From contig NZ_PXZT01000007.1 in assembly GCF_003008695.1 (NCBI RefSeq), forward strand, positions 62,001 to 126,000: DNA of 64,000 nucleotides, written 5' to 3'. Numbering within the stretch: position 1 is the first letter of the stretch; each line of letters begins with the position of its first letter. The stretch is from Trichococcus alkaliphilus (GTDB lineage Bacteria; Bacillota; Bacilli; Lactobacillales; Aerococcaceae). A program made the translations under genes and the position numbers. Positions 1 through 7,484 of the stretch are shown piece after piece. Below the pieces are notes generated by a model. That model saw only the letters and a program-made list of their open reading frames with translations, had not been told where the DNA came from and did not search any database.

Positions 1-67
1 AAATGATGCCAAAGAGCAAGCAATTGCTCCGCTACGACATCAACAAACACATCCACGTCTTCAGTCA
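1..67 (-). CDS. Partial ORF downstream of cch-like helicase
   Basis: Only the first 22 codons are visible; the gene runs off the left edge. The ATG at 67 is preceded by AAGGAG eight bases upstream and lies 26 bp after the helicase stop, so it is probably co-transcribed with it. The visible N-terminus (MTEDVDVFVDVVAEQLL) is acidic and helical and does not look like the start of a serine recombinase. In SCC elements small DNA-metabolism genes and then the ccr recombinases follow the helicase; whether that holds here cannot be seen. Confidence 0.5.
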
Positions 68-93
68 TTGTTCTCTTCTCCTTCATTACGTAT

Positions 94-1899
94 TTATTCG
101 ATCTCATCGGCGGGATTGCCTACACAGTGTTCTTCCTCGGAAAAATCATCTGGCCTAAAGGAGTAAGATGTTCCCGTCGATGGAAGCATCAGAGATGGGG
201 GTTCTACGAAAAGATGATGGTACTCTCGAGGAACGACTATGCTGTACAGCGGGGTTTTCTTCCTACCGATCCCTTCAACATCCAAATTTTTTCTCACCGT
301 TTGCCTTCCTGACTCGGTAACGAGCAGACCCTTTTTTGCCCAATCTTTCAGAATTACTTTAGCATCCTGGTATTTAAGCTCTGTCATCATGGGCTCGAAG
401 TGTAATTTCAGTATGGAAACAACGATTTCAGTTTCAAAATTAGCTGATCGCTTCGTCGAAATTAGCCCTATCACTTCGTAAGGTATACGTCCCTGATTAT
501 CCCGGACAAGTTTCGCCTGATGCTCAACGAGATATTGCAACACATCATCGAACGCTTTTGTACCATGATCGCGATCATCGAAATTGTCCTTATCGTTTTC
601 AAGTAACATCGCTCGGAGAGCATCGACGTTTATCTCAATTCCGGTATGAGCCGCCAACAAAGCTGCAGTGGCCATTATAGCTGCAAGTTTTATCGAAACC
701 CGACGCGTCGTATCTGAAGCAGGCATTTGTTCGAGCAACAACTTCCGTTGACGTTCAAACTCTTCATCAATTGAATGAAGCCCTACTTCGAACAGGCGAG
801 TAACAAAATGGGGCAGTAGATTCCCGTAATGGTTTGAAATAGCGCTTTTGATGTTCTCCGATTGTGCTGCATCTCTGGTCCATTGAACATGGGAGAACTC
901 TAAGATCCTTACTCGGAGTCCGAGGTTATTTGCCAGCCTATTGAAGATCGACAACTCGCCTGTTGATAGAATGACCGTTGACCAATGTGCACTTTCGCGT
1001 AAACCACCATCTTTTGTGGATCGATCCTTCTGCTTGCCTTCTGCTAAAGAATACAACAACGCCGTTAAGTCAACAGTCCGCGACTGAGAAAGCTCGTCGA
1101 AGCAGATCGGGATGCCGTTTACGCCATCCAAAGCGCTCATCATGGAGTTGATAGTCGCATTCCAAGATTTGAGCAACCCCTTATTCGTGGAGGTCGGTGC
1201 ACCCGCCACACTTAATGCCAACATGGCCGCCGTCGTTTTGCCGCTTGATGATTGTCCATTCAAGGCAACGAAGAGGGTCTTTAAGTCAGTGTGCTTCGAC
1301 TCAAGATATGCGACAATGGGTGCTGTACACCCAAGCACAACTGCCAATTCCAACGGAATGTGTCCTTGAATATGTGTGCGGTACATGTTCAGCCACGCTT
1401 TCAGAGACCCTTTTGGAAATACATTTAACTTTGCACTTTCTGACAAAGAGTAACCTCTTTCTGGGATTGCTTTTGCATGGAAGAAAACCGGCTCGTCGCC
1501 AGTTTCCCCCCACCCAAACTGATTAAAAACGTTTTCCACCTGAGCATGCGCTCTACTTGCCAACAGAGCTTCCGTAACTTGACGCTTATTGGCCATTGTT
1601 ATATCGAGACCATACTGTATAAGTTGTTCGCTTCTCTGGCTTGTTAGCTGATCACTAGAAATCCACTGCGTTTCAGTTTTCTGCGTACTAACTCTTCGGT
1701 ATTCCAGCTCGAGGGATTCAACCCCAGTAGTTCGGTCAACCCGAATGCTTTTTACCCGTGCAAAATCGGCTATTTTCATGTATTTATCGGTTTCTTTACC
1801 GCGAACCAAGATTCCTTCTTCTCTGTCGATGCAAAATCGTCCGAACAACAGCCTTGAAGAATTATGCGTAGGTGTAGGCGTCAACTCATCTCTATCCAT
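94..1899 (-). CDS. cch: DUF927/AAA+ helicase-like protein, SCC Cch type
   Basis: Predicted ATP-dependent replicative helicase of a mobile element, about 601 residues. A DUF927-like N-terminal half leads into an AAA+ core: Walker A GQSSSGKTT (near residue 215), Walker B ICFDELSQ (about 265), a sensor-like STVILSTGE (about 310) and a probable arginine finger region GLRVRILEF. Staphylococcal SCC elements carry a DUF927-containing MCM-like helicase, Cch, thought to allow replication of the excised element. I chose the ATG at 1899 because GGGGAA sits seven bases upstream; a TTG at 1935 is possible but unsupported. The start overlaps the stop of the upstream 175-residue gene by 8 bp, indicating translational coupling. 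Identity as Cch rests on motifs and neighbours, not on an alignment. Confidence 0.75.
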   Translation of the reverse strand: MDRDELTPTPTHNSSRLLFGRFCIDREEGILVRGKETDKYMKIADFARVKSIRVDRTTGVESLELEYRRVSTQKTETQWISSDQLTSQRSEQLIQYGLDITMANKRQVTEALLASRAHAQVENVFNQFGWGETGDEPVFFHAKAIPERGYSLSESAKLNVFPKGSLKAWLNMYRTHIQGHIPLELAVVLGCTAPIVAYLESKHTDLKTLFVALNGQSSSGKTTAAMLALSVAGAPTSTNKGLLKSWNATINSMMSALDGVNGIPICFDELSQSRTVDLTALLYSLAEGKQKDRSTKDGGLRESAHWSTVILSTGELSIFNRLANNLGLRVRILEFSHVQWTRDAAQSENIKSAISNHYGNLLPHFVTRLFEVGLHSIDEEFERQRKLLLEQMPASDTTRRVSIKLAAIMATAALLAAHTGIEINVDALRAMLLENDKDNFDDRDHGTKAFDDVLQYLVEHQAKLVRDNQGRIPYEVIGLISTKRSANFETEIVVSILKLHFEPMMTELKYQDAKVILKDWAKKGLLVTESGRQTVRKNLDVEGIGRKKTPLYSIVVPREYHHLFVEPPSLMLPSTGTSYSFRPDDFSEEEHCVGNPADEIE

Positions 1900-2419
1900 T
1901 AAAAGATTCCCCATACCCCATATCCGGCAGCTCAAATTCTTCGCGTTCAGTGTGTGGCTCTAAGTGGTATAAGGACTCATCAAAATTAACGCCACCATCA
2001 GAAGATGGCCAAGAATATGGATCATCTTGCACCGGATATTCAATTAGATTCCACAAATTTTTGAATGTGTAATCACCATTGGGAGATGTTTGCTCCACTA
2101 TCGTAATGATAAACGTTCTGCCGATTATTTGACGGAGATCGATAGAGCCATCATTCGCAATGCGAATTCCATCACCCAGCGATTCAATTAATCGATCATA
2201 GTTGTATGGCGTTCTCGCTACAGATGTTATACCAGGGAAGTATGCTTGGTATAGTGAATCCAGACCTGAAATCACGTATGATGACAATCGTTCTTCAATT
2301 TGGAAGGTGATGATCAGATTTTGGTTAGCGTTGTCCGACTCTTTTACTTCCAATACTTTAGCGATAGCGTGCATCCGAGCGTTGCCGCCTGTAAGTTGTT
2401 TAATATTAATTGTTGTCAT
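1892..2419 (-). CDS. Uncharacterised 175-residue protein coupled to the helicase
   Basis: Not recognised by name. The first 125 residues are rich in beta-forming segments (LIITFQIEERLSSYVISGL; GRTFIITIVEQTSPNG followed by a YTFKNLWNLIEYP strand), and the last 45 are acidic and probably disordered. A beta-rich domain with an acidic tail, encoded directly before a helicase with overlapping stop and start codons, would suit a single-stranded-DNA-binding accessory protein, but this is inference. AGGAGG nine bases before the ATG supports the start. A strong terminator at 2575-2624 separates it from the upstream unit, so it likely heads its own transcript with the helicase. Confidence 0.7.
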   Translation of the reverse strand: MTTINIKQLTGGNARMHAIAKVLEVKESDNANQNLIITFQIEERLSSYVISGLDSLYQAYFPGITSVARTPYNYDRLIESLGDGIRIANDGSIDLRQIIGRTFIITIVEQTSPNGDYTFKNLWNLIEYPVQDDPYSWPSSDGGVNFDESLYHLEPHTEREEFELPDMGYGESFNG

Positions 2420-2531
2420 AGTTGTTTTCCTCCTGCTTATGTGCCTAAAGTGACGGTTTCTACTAAGCTCACACTGGCCAGCGGTTTAGCTTGCCTTAAT
2501 AATATTTGATTTCTAGGATTTAGTATTCACC

Positions 2532-2558
2532 GTAACAACTTTAAATGTTATAAGTTAC
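2532..2558. promoter_or_regulatory. Imperfect inverted repeat upstream of the 175-residue gene
   Basis: GTAACAACTT and AAGTTAC are arranged as inverted arms around an AT-rich centre, between the terminator and the start of the 175-residue gene. It could be an operator for the helicase operon. No convincing -35/-10 pair was found next to it. Confidence 0.25.
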
Positions 2559-2574
2559 AAGGAAAAAATAGACA

Positions 2575-2624
2575 AAACAAAAAAGCGCAAAGAAGCGTGC
2601 TACCTGTAGCAAGCTTCTTTGCGA
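2575..2624 (-). terminator. Rho-independent terminator
   Basis: Long hairpin with arms CGCAAAGAAGC and GCTTCTTTGCG plus an inner GCTAC/GTAGC pairing, followed on the minus strand by a T-rich tail TTTTTTGTTTTG. It ends transcription coming from the AT-rich 2864-3907 gene. Confidence 0.85.
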
Positions 2625-2863
2625 TCTGTAGAAGGTAATATCCACAAAAGAACTAAATATAGTTACAAACAAAAAAATAAAAATTCTTTTTTTTCTTCAT
2701 TATATAGAAAAATCGACAAACGGTTTTGGTTTCATATTGAATTCGTTCACTTTACAAACGATAAATATTACGAAAAAGAACTGAATTATTTTTGCTCTTT
2801 TAATAATTTTATTTTTTTACGAATACAACCATTTTATGTAAGGATCGTAAAGGTGATTATATT
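2625..2863. other. AT-rich non-coding stretch
   Basis: About 240 bp of very AT-rich sequence downstream of the AT-rich gene. A plus-strand open frame runs through it but has no ribosome binding site and a composition typical of non-coding AT-rich DNA. I see nothing else recognisable. Confidence 0.5.
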
Positions 2864-3907
2864 TTATCTCCAAAAAGTCTCAGCAATGAATTCAGCTAAA
2901 CTTTTATCACTTTTATTGCCTCCAGCTACTATATGCATATAATTTGAAATATTCTTGAGAGGATTCAATTCCTTATCAAGTCTATCTTTATCTAGATCTG
3001 GAATAAAACTAGATAAATTAATCATTTCATTCTTCAGTTCCATTTCCAATGTCGGACTTGCATTGAATCGAAAAAGTTCATTAAAAACACCCTCTATTTT
3101 TTCAAGATCTTCTAAAGTTAGATCTCTAAGTAATTGGCTGAGCATTTCATACCTTTTTTTCCTAGTCTTCTTCCAATCTGTCCCTTCGAAGTTGTGGCTC
3201 TCTATATCATCTAGAAAATTAGATAGTAATAGAGAGCTTTCAATTTCAAAATGGCCCACAAAATTTAAATGATACACTTTGATATTGCCCACCAAATTAT
3301 TGATTAATGCACCGAAATTTTCTTTTCCAGCACTTTCTCTTAAACACTTCAAAGTGTTTTGTAACACACAAAAAAATAGAAAGTCTGATAATACTTGCAG
3401 TGGAGTTTGGTTGATGACAGCTACTTTATCATGATTTGCCACATTAACTTGCTTATCTCGTCCAAGTATTTTCAGTAAATCACTCAACAAACTTGTATAT
3501 GTAAGTTTCTCCTTATTAGCATTGTTTTTTTGATAGGCATACATCGGATGATATGACATAAGAATCAGTATAGCAATAGCTAGTGGTCTGGAATGAATTG
3601 CCCTATGCCGATAATCAGAAAACACCTTATCGTCAAAACCTGCACTTCGGTATGAATTTCCATCTTCCATCTGCCTAATCCATATAGGTCCTAATGATCG
3701 CCATATATAATCGTCTTCCTCATCTATCATACTTTTCCCTGTAGCAGTACAAGAGACGAGCGTTACAGCATCCAGTAGTAATCTGTGCATATATTTTACA
3801 TTATTTTCTCTCATTTCAGAACCCAAACGTAACATTCGCTTATTTTCTCCAGGTTCATTCTTAGGTCTTAAATACAGTGAAAAATCATACAAATCAATTA
3901 TCTTCAT
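2864..3907 (-). CDS. AT-rich cargo gene of unknown function
   Basis: A 347-residue cytosolic-looking, mainly helical protein I do not recognise; no signal peptide or clear transmembrane segment. Base composition is visibly more AT-rich than the flanking cassette genes and the chromosome, suggesting independent acquisition as cargo. A short motif RHRAIH near residue 105 fits the R-x4-H pattern of HEPN ribonucleases, which would suit a defence gene, but one short motif is weak evidence. ATG at 3907 is preferred over the GTG at 3928 because AAGGA lies about 10 bases upstream. The gene is monocistronic, with its own downstream terminator. Confidence 0.65.
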   Translation of the reverse strand: MKIIDLYDFSLYLRPKNEPGENKRMLRLGSEMRENNVKYMHRLLLDAVTLVSCTATGKSMIDEEDDYIWRSLGPIWIRQMEDGNSYRSAGFDDKVFSDYRHRAIHSRPLAIAILILMSYHPMYAYQKNNANKEKLTYTSLLSDLLKILGRDKQVNVANHDKVAVINQTPLQVLSDFLFFCVLQNTLKCLRESAGKENFGALINNLVGNIKVYHLNFVGHFEIESSLLLSNFLDDIESHNFEGTDWKKTRKKRYEMLSQLLRDLTLEDLEKIEGVFNELFRFNASPTLEMELKNEMINLSSFIPDLDKDRLDKELNPLKNISNYMHIVAGGNKSDKSLAEFIAETFWR

Positions 3908-4027
3908 TTTAAACCCACATCCTTGCACAATAATATAAACTTATTATACAAGGATTTTGCAGTTAGTACATCGATTCTTCCTTCATTAATGATTTACACT
4001 CGATTTACTTACTTGTATTGGGTATCC

Positions 4028-4546
4028 TTAATTTATTGGGAATATGTTCCACGATTTCCTGACATTCGGAGACAACGGATGGCACATTTTCCCAACGTCT
4101 TCATCCCCTATGTAAACGCACATCGCGGGAGACTGATCTAATTTAGAAATCAGTCTCTCCACACGTTGCTTCACAACCTTATTTTTATCCGGCAAGCTTC
4201 CCCATCCGAAGATTACCGTTTTGCTTTTCCCTACACAATCCAAAATAGTGTCATCGTTCGTTTTATTGGTTGCATTCGCAAATGCTTTCATCCCTCTAGC
4301 TGAGATACCCACCTTCGAAAATAGGTTGACAGAGTAAAAAGATCCGTATCCCATTTTATACAAATGATTCGTGATTAACATTTGTGTTGTATCCGTAATC
4401 ACAAGTTCAGCTGAACCGGGATATAGCGTTATTATGGTACACGTTGGTTTATCCTTGTCCCATTCCTTGTATAGGACATAGCGATGTTTAGCATCATCTG
4501 ATTCAGTCACCTCTACTTTTATTGCAGCCGAAATCTGCTTAACCAT
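4028..4546 (-). CDS. DUF1643 family protein
   Basis: 172 residues with the DUF1643 signature: RYVLYKEWDKDKPTCTIITL near the N-terminus, then an SVNLFSKVGISAR-like block and VIFGWGSLP. The biochemical function of the family is unknown. DUF1643 genes are among the most regular residents of SCC elements, typically near DUF960 and the ccr genes, and the same company is kept here. ATG at 4546 follows AGAAGG by seven bases; a TTG one codon earlier is less likely. It is the last gene of a leftward unit starting at DUF960. Confidence 0.8.
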   Translation of the reverse strand: MVKQISAAIKVEVTESDDAKHRYVLYKEWDKDKPTCTIITLYPGSAELVITDTTQMLITNHLYKMGYGSFYSVNLFSKVGISARGMKAFANATNKTNDDTILDCVGKSKTVIFGWGSLPDKNKVVKQRVERLISKLDQSPAMCVYIGDEDVGKMCHPLSPNVRKSWNIFPIN

Positions 4547-4630
4547 CAAACCACCTTCTTTCCCTTTATCACTTCTTCTATGACAATTATTGAAACTGAA
4601 ACTACAATTCTTAAAAGTAACCCCATCTTT

Positions 4631-4714
4631 TCAGTCCTTTCCGCTATCAGCCTTGAGTAGATTGGCGATGACTTTTAACCCTTCCAATACTACGAGCAGC
4701 AAATCGCTATCCAC
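4631..4714 (-). CDS. 27-residue amphipathic peptide
   Basis: GTG-initiated small ORF with a very strong ribosome binding site (GGGGGAG, about seven bases upstream). The peptide begins MDSDLLLVVLEGLKVIANLL and ends in a short charged tail. Hydrophobic and charged residues alternate as in an amphipathic helix. It sits between the 95-residue gene and DUF1643 with short spacings, so it is probably translated from the same transcript. Function unknown; resemblance to phenol-soluble-modulin-like peptides is compositional only. Confidence 0.5.
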   Translation of the reverse strand: MDSDLLLVVLEGLKVIANLLKADSGKD

Positions 4715-4729
4715 AGTACTTCTCCCCCT

Positions 4730-5017
4730 TTAAACAAACGCTTTATAAGAAGTAAGTTTATTATCTTTGAGCACCCCCAGAAGCTTCCATTCTCTGTTTG
4801 CTACATCTGTGATGATGTACACAATATATTCGTCGATGGCGTAGTAATGTACAAGAACTTCCGTTTCAGTATTAATCTCATCGAAAAAATCCGGCAAAAG
4901 ATTCGAATCAAGTTCATCTCTTAACAGCAGAACGCTCTCAGTAGCGTAGTCAGCGCTGTTTGTGGAACAACCGAAATCCTTGTGCATCAAATCCATTACA
5001 TACTGCAGTTTTCCCAT
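4730..5017 (-). CDS. Uncharacterised 95-residue protein
   Basis: Small soluble protein, MGKLQYVMDLMHKDFGC at the start, acidic in the middle, with beta-like segments (EVLVHYYAIDEYIVYIITD; EWKLLGVLKD). GGGGAGG about nine bases before the ATG makes it a confident gene. Not recognised as a named family. Its place between the RadC-like gene and DUF1643 makes it part of the cassette's conserved leftward operon. Confidence 0.7.
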   Translation of the reverse strand: MGKLQYVMDLMHKDFGCSTNSADYATESVLLLRDELDSNLLPDFFDEINTETEVLVHYYAIDEYIVYIITDVANREWKLLGVLKDNKLTSYKAFV

Positions 5018-5042
5018 GGTTTATCCTCCCCTTTACTTGCCG

Positions 5043-5126
5043 TCAAACACTCAGTCTTAAAGCAAGGCTCACAATGTCTTTGAAAAAATAAGATTGATTC
5101 TCTCGGAATTTTTCATCATCGGCCAT
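5043..5126 (-). CDS. 27-residue ORF after the RadC-like gene
   Basis: ATG at 5126 begins two bases after the stop of the RadC-like gene; the peptide begins MADDEKFRENQSYFFKDIVS and has a hydrophobic C-terminus. There is no good Shine-Dalgarno at ideal spacing (GGTGGG is 12 bases away), so translation would rely on coupling to the preceding stop. Possibly real, possibly chance. Confidence 0.35.
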   Translation of the reverse strand: MADDEKFRENQSYFFKDIVSLALRLSV

Positions 5127-5128
5127 GC

Positions 5129-5629
5129 CTACATGTACCCACCCGTTTTTAGCGAAACAAAATCATCATCGCCCAATATGATGTGGTCTAGCACATCGAT
5201 GCCCAAGAGCTCCCCTGCTTCAGTCAATCTTGCTGTCATCACAAGATCAGCTTCAGATGGTTCAGGGTTCCCGCTTGGGTGCGTGTGACCTACCATGATG
5301 CGTGCTGAATTGGAGAGTATCGCCGTCTTAAATATTTCACGCGGATGCGCAATTGATGAGTTGATACTACCGATATGACAGCAATTGATGTTTGTAGGCT
5401 CGTTTTTAGTATTCAAACACAGCACAATCAGGTATTCACGATCGACATCCCCCAAAAACTGGCCCATCAATTGGTAGGCATCGTTCGGGCAGCTGATGGC
5501 ACGGTACTTGTACAGTAAGGATTTGTCTTTCACCATCTGAATTTTCACAATGTCCACACGTTTGGCTGCTGTATTAGCTAATTCATCATCTGTATGTTGT
5601 TTTGATTGATTGCTGTATTGGTTTTTCAT
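5129..5629 (-). CDS. RadC-like JAB/MPN domain protein
   Basis: 166 residues. It carries the JAB/MPN+ metalloprotease-like motif GHTHPSGNPEPSEAD (about 113-127), the RadC signature, but lacks the N-terminal helix-hairpin-helix region of full-length chromosomal RadC (normally over 220 residues). Short RadC forms like this are common on integrative elements, SCC included; their function is not established, and DNA repair is doubtful. AAGGGGAG precedes the ATG at good spacing. It follows DUF960 by 16 bp and belongs to the same transcript. Confidence 0.8.
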   Translation of the reverse strand: MKNQYSNQSKQHTDDELANTAAKRVDIVKIQMVKDKSLLYKYRAISCPNDAYQLMGQFLGDVDREYLIVLCLNTKNEPTNINCCHIGSINSSIAHPREIFKTAILSNSARIMVGHTHPSGNPEPSEADLVMTARLTEAGELLGIDVLDHIILGDDDFVSLKTGGYM

Positions 5630-5645
5630 TTCAAAACTCCCCTTT

Positions 5646-5951
5646 TTAATAGTCTTCTGGAAAAAGCATCGTTTGGTAGTCTTCGTTGTCGATCACCCAG
5701 ATGGTTTTAGTGATGCAGCAATCATTGGGCACCTTCAGAAGTGTCTCCTGGCTCCATTTAGGCTCTTCTTGGCCATGCACAACAAGCTGACCATATTCAG
5801 TGGCCTTTAACTCAAATTTCTGAAAGTAATCCATCTCATTCCCGTTCTGGACTTGATCGTCGATCAGGGACCACAGAAAGAACTGGGTTTCGATTGGAAC
5901 GGTATTATCTACACTTCTGGTGACATAGCGGTTATTTTTTGATTGAAACAT
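5646..5951 (-). CDS. DUF960 family protein
   Basis: 101 residues opening with FQSKNNRYVTRSVDNTVP and QFFLWSLIDD, the characteristic DUF960 start, and a C-terminal CITKTIWVIDNEDYQTMLFPE block. Function unknown; the family is a hallmark of SCC ccr-flanking regions and is also found on other Firmicute elements. It is the first gene of a leftward operon (DUF960, RadC-like, 95-residue protein, small ORFs, DUF1643). Only about 35 bp separate it from the upstream terminator, so its promoter must be compact or transcription may read through. Confidence 0.8.
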   Translation of the reverse strand: MFQSKNNRYVTRSVDNTVPIETQFFLWSLIDDQVQNGNEMDYFQKFELKATEYGQLVVHGQEEPKWSQETLLKVPNDCCITKTIWVIDNEDYQTMLFPEDY

Positions 5952-5984
5952 ATTTCATCCCTCTTCCACTCGTTATTTTTAGGC

Positions 5985-6030
5985 AAAAAGAAAAAGGCCA
6001 AGATCCGCGTATGGAATCTTGGCCTTCTTA
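5985..6030 (-). terminator. Rho-independent terminator
   Basis: Arms AAGGCCAAGAT and ATCTTGGCCTT with a T-rich minus-strand tail (TTTTTCTTTTT). It closes the two-gene unit of the 106- and 56-residue proteins. Confidence 0.85.
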
Positions 6031-6098
6031 TTTGTCTGATGGTTCACGGATATAATATATATTTCAAATCTTTATTGACTCGTTACCTGTTGGTTTAA

Positions 6099-6269
6099 TT
6101 AATCTGCAAAACTATTTTGCGAATTCTTTTCACGTTCGTCCTCATTATCTTTTTTGGCAGTCCTGGCGATTAAATCTGTCAAAAATAGAATTGCTTCTGC
6201 TATTTGACCTTTATACTTCCAAAGTATAAGCAAAGCTTTTTTTATGGCCGCTACTTGTACTGAACTCAT
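6099..6269 (-). CDS. 56-residue amphipathic small protein
   Basis: ATG at 6269 overlaps the TGA of the upstream 106-residue gene (ATGA), with AAAGGAG nine bases upstream inside that gene. Residues about 5-40 form a basic, hydrophobic helix including AIKKALLILWKYKGQIAEAI; residues 41-56 are hydrophilic and acidic. The WKYKG segment recalls leaderless class II bacteriocins of the aureocin A53/lacticin Q type, which have similar length, but the acidic tail is atypical and no export or immunity genes are adjacent. Function unknown. Confidence 0.55.
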   Translation of the reverse strand: MSSVQVAAIKKALLILWKYKGQIAEAILFLTDLIARTAKKDNEDEREKNSQNSFAD

Positions 6270-6586
6270 ATATTTTTCTCCTTTAAACTTTTCTTAATGG
6301 CATGCTTTAGAACCATTCTTAACAGTTTATTTTTGGTGTTCTCTAATAGGTCTCTTATCAAAAGATCTCTGAGTTCAACACTAGTCAACTCTGGATTTTC
6401 TTCTAACTCCATTCTGGCTCTCATATATAATTTTTTTGGTTTTAAATTCAACTGAGACATAATCATGTCTTTAGAATCTTCTAATTCTTCAGGCAGTATC
6501 TCTCTAACAACTGTTTCATATCGTGCTTGTGCAGCTTCCAAACTATTCTTGGTTACAGTATTTAATTCATATTGCTTTTCTCCCAC
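6266..6586 (-). CDS. Uncharacterised 106-residue helical protein
   Basis: GTG start preceded by AAGGGGATG. The protein is highly charged and predicted helical (TSVELRDLLIRDLLENTKNK) with a basic C-terminus. No family recognised. It is translationally coupled to the 56-residue gene and the pair is closed by a terminator at 5985-6030, so they form a two-gene unit. A regulator-effector or toxin-antitoxin-like arrangement is conceivable but unproven. Confidence 0.6.
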   Translation of the reverse strand: MGEKQYELNTVTKNSLEAAQARYETVVREILPEELEDSKDMIMSQLNLKPKKLYMRARMELEENPELTSVELRDLLIRDLLENTKNKLLRMVLKHAIKKSLKEKNI

Positions 6587-6885
6587 TTAATACATCCCCT
6601 TCCCAAGTTCCTTCTATACCTTAATATTACTATAAATATCAAAAATAAACTTAAATATATTTCCACATGCTAAAATAGCTTTCAACACTTTACAACTGCT
6701 TTATACCTAGGACCATAAAATTTTAGGTTATGATAGCTTGGGACACTTTAATGTTTGGTTGATTATTTGCCTTGTGAAGAATGACGCACAAAAGAATCTA
6801 GAATGCTCTCTGGAGTATGGCTCGAAGTTCTGTATTTTCAACCTGTTTTAGATTACAGCCTTAGATGATCCGGAAGGCAAAAACA
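6587..6885. other. Non-coding interval at the right end of the cassette
   Basis: No gene seen. On the minus strand TTGATA and TATAGA, 18 bp apart (about 6620-6651), could be the promoter of the 106-residue gene. The rest shows no recognisable repeat, site or RNA. Confidence 0.4.
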
Positions 6886-6925
6886 AAGCGGAAAGCCCGT
6901 CATCATAGGCTTTCCGCTTTTTCGA
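6886..6925. terminator. Bidirectional terminator downstream of rlmH
   Basis: Perfect arms AAAGCGGAAAGCC and GGCTTTCCGCTTT around a nine-base loop, with T tracts on both strands. It lies about 80 bp past the rlmH stop and insulates rlmH from the cassette. Confidence 0.85.
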
Positions 6926-7004
6926 TTCTATTCTCTTTTTTAAGTCATTTCGGCAGATAGCTCAGGAATACCGTCAAACCGCCATTCCCTTCAAAAAAAT
7001 GACC

Positions 7005-7019
7005 TCATTTGTGGTACGC
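7005..7019 (-). other. SCC-type attachment-site sequence in the rlmH 3' end
   Basis: The last 15 bases of rlmH read GCGTACCACAAATGA on the minus strand. This fits the SCC attachment consensus GCNTAYCAYAARTRA; it differs from the Staphylococcus aureus form GCATATCATAAATGA only at three synonymous positions. Because the RlmH C-terminus is universally conserved, the motif alone does not prove insertion; the SCC-type genes beside it make it a credible junction. No second copy was found in 1-7000, so the other boundary would lie outside. Confidence 0.6.
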
Positions 7020-7484
7020 ATGCCCATGGATAATCCGGAAAGCGCGGTAGATCTGTTCGACGAGCACGAGGCGCATGAGTTGGTGCGGGTAGGTCAGTTT
7101 GCCGAAGGAGATGTGCTGGTTGGCGCGGGACAGGACGGCTTGGCTGAGGCCTAGCGAGCCGCCGATGATGAAGACGATGTCGCTTTTGCCGGAGGTGCCG
7201 AGTTTGTCGATTTCGTTGGCGAATTCGACGGAGTCGTACTGTTTGCCTTGGATTGCCATCGCGAAGACGTAGCTCTGTTCCGGGATTTTGGCGAGGATCT
7301 TTTCGCCCTCTCTGTCCTTGATGATTTCCATCTCTTTATCGCTCAGGTTTTCGGGCGCTTTTTCGTCCCCGACCTCGATAATCTGCAGCTTGCAGTAACT
7401 GCCCAGACGCTTCGTGTATTCGGCGATGCCCTCCTTCAGATATTTCTCCTTCAGTTTTCCGACCGTGATGATTTTTATGTTCAT
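7005..7484 (-). CDS. rlmH: 23S rRNA pseudouridine1915 N3-methyltransferase RlmH
   Basis: 159 residues, exactly the family length. SPOUT methyltransferase that methylates pseudouridine 1915 of 23S rRNA using SAM. Visible landmarks are the N-terminal [15 protein letters not shown], the [11 protein letters not shown]-binding loop and the invariant C-terminal IIHGHAYHK knot. ATG at 7484 is chosen because AAAGGAG lies nine bases upstream and family members start at this methionine; a longer frame to 7544 is not conserved. In Firmicutes rlmH usually lies near htrA and the wal operon, as here. It is the insertion site of SCC elements in staphylococci. Confidence 0.95.
   Translation of the reverse strand: MNIKIITVGKLKEKYLKEGIAEYTKRLGSYCKLQIIEVGDEKAPENLSDKEMEIIKDREGEKILAKIPEQSYVFAMAIQGKQYDSVEFANEIDKLGTSGKSDIVFIIGGSLGLSQAVLSRANQHISFGKLTYPHQLMRLVLVEQIYRAFRIIHGHAYHK

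Noticed and set aside
2619-2942. 107-codon plus-strand frame in the AT-rich interval
   Set aside because: Overlaps the end of the AT-rich minus-strand gene, no ribosome binding site, composition typical of AT-rich non-coding DNA.
1-7000. Second copy of the rlmH att 15-mer inside the window
   Set aside because: Scanned both orientations for the consensus GCNTAYCAYAARTRA; only the rlmH copy was found, so no complete element lies within the window.
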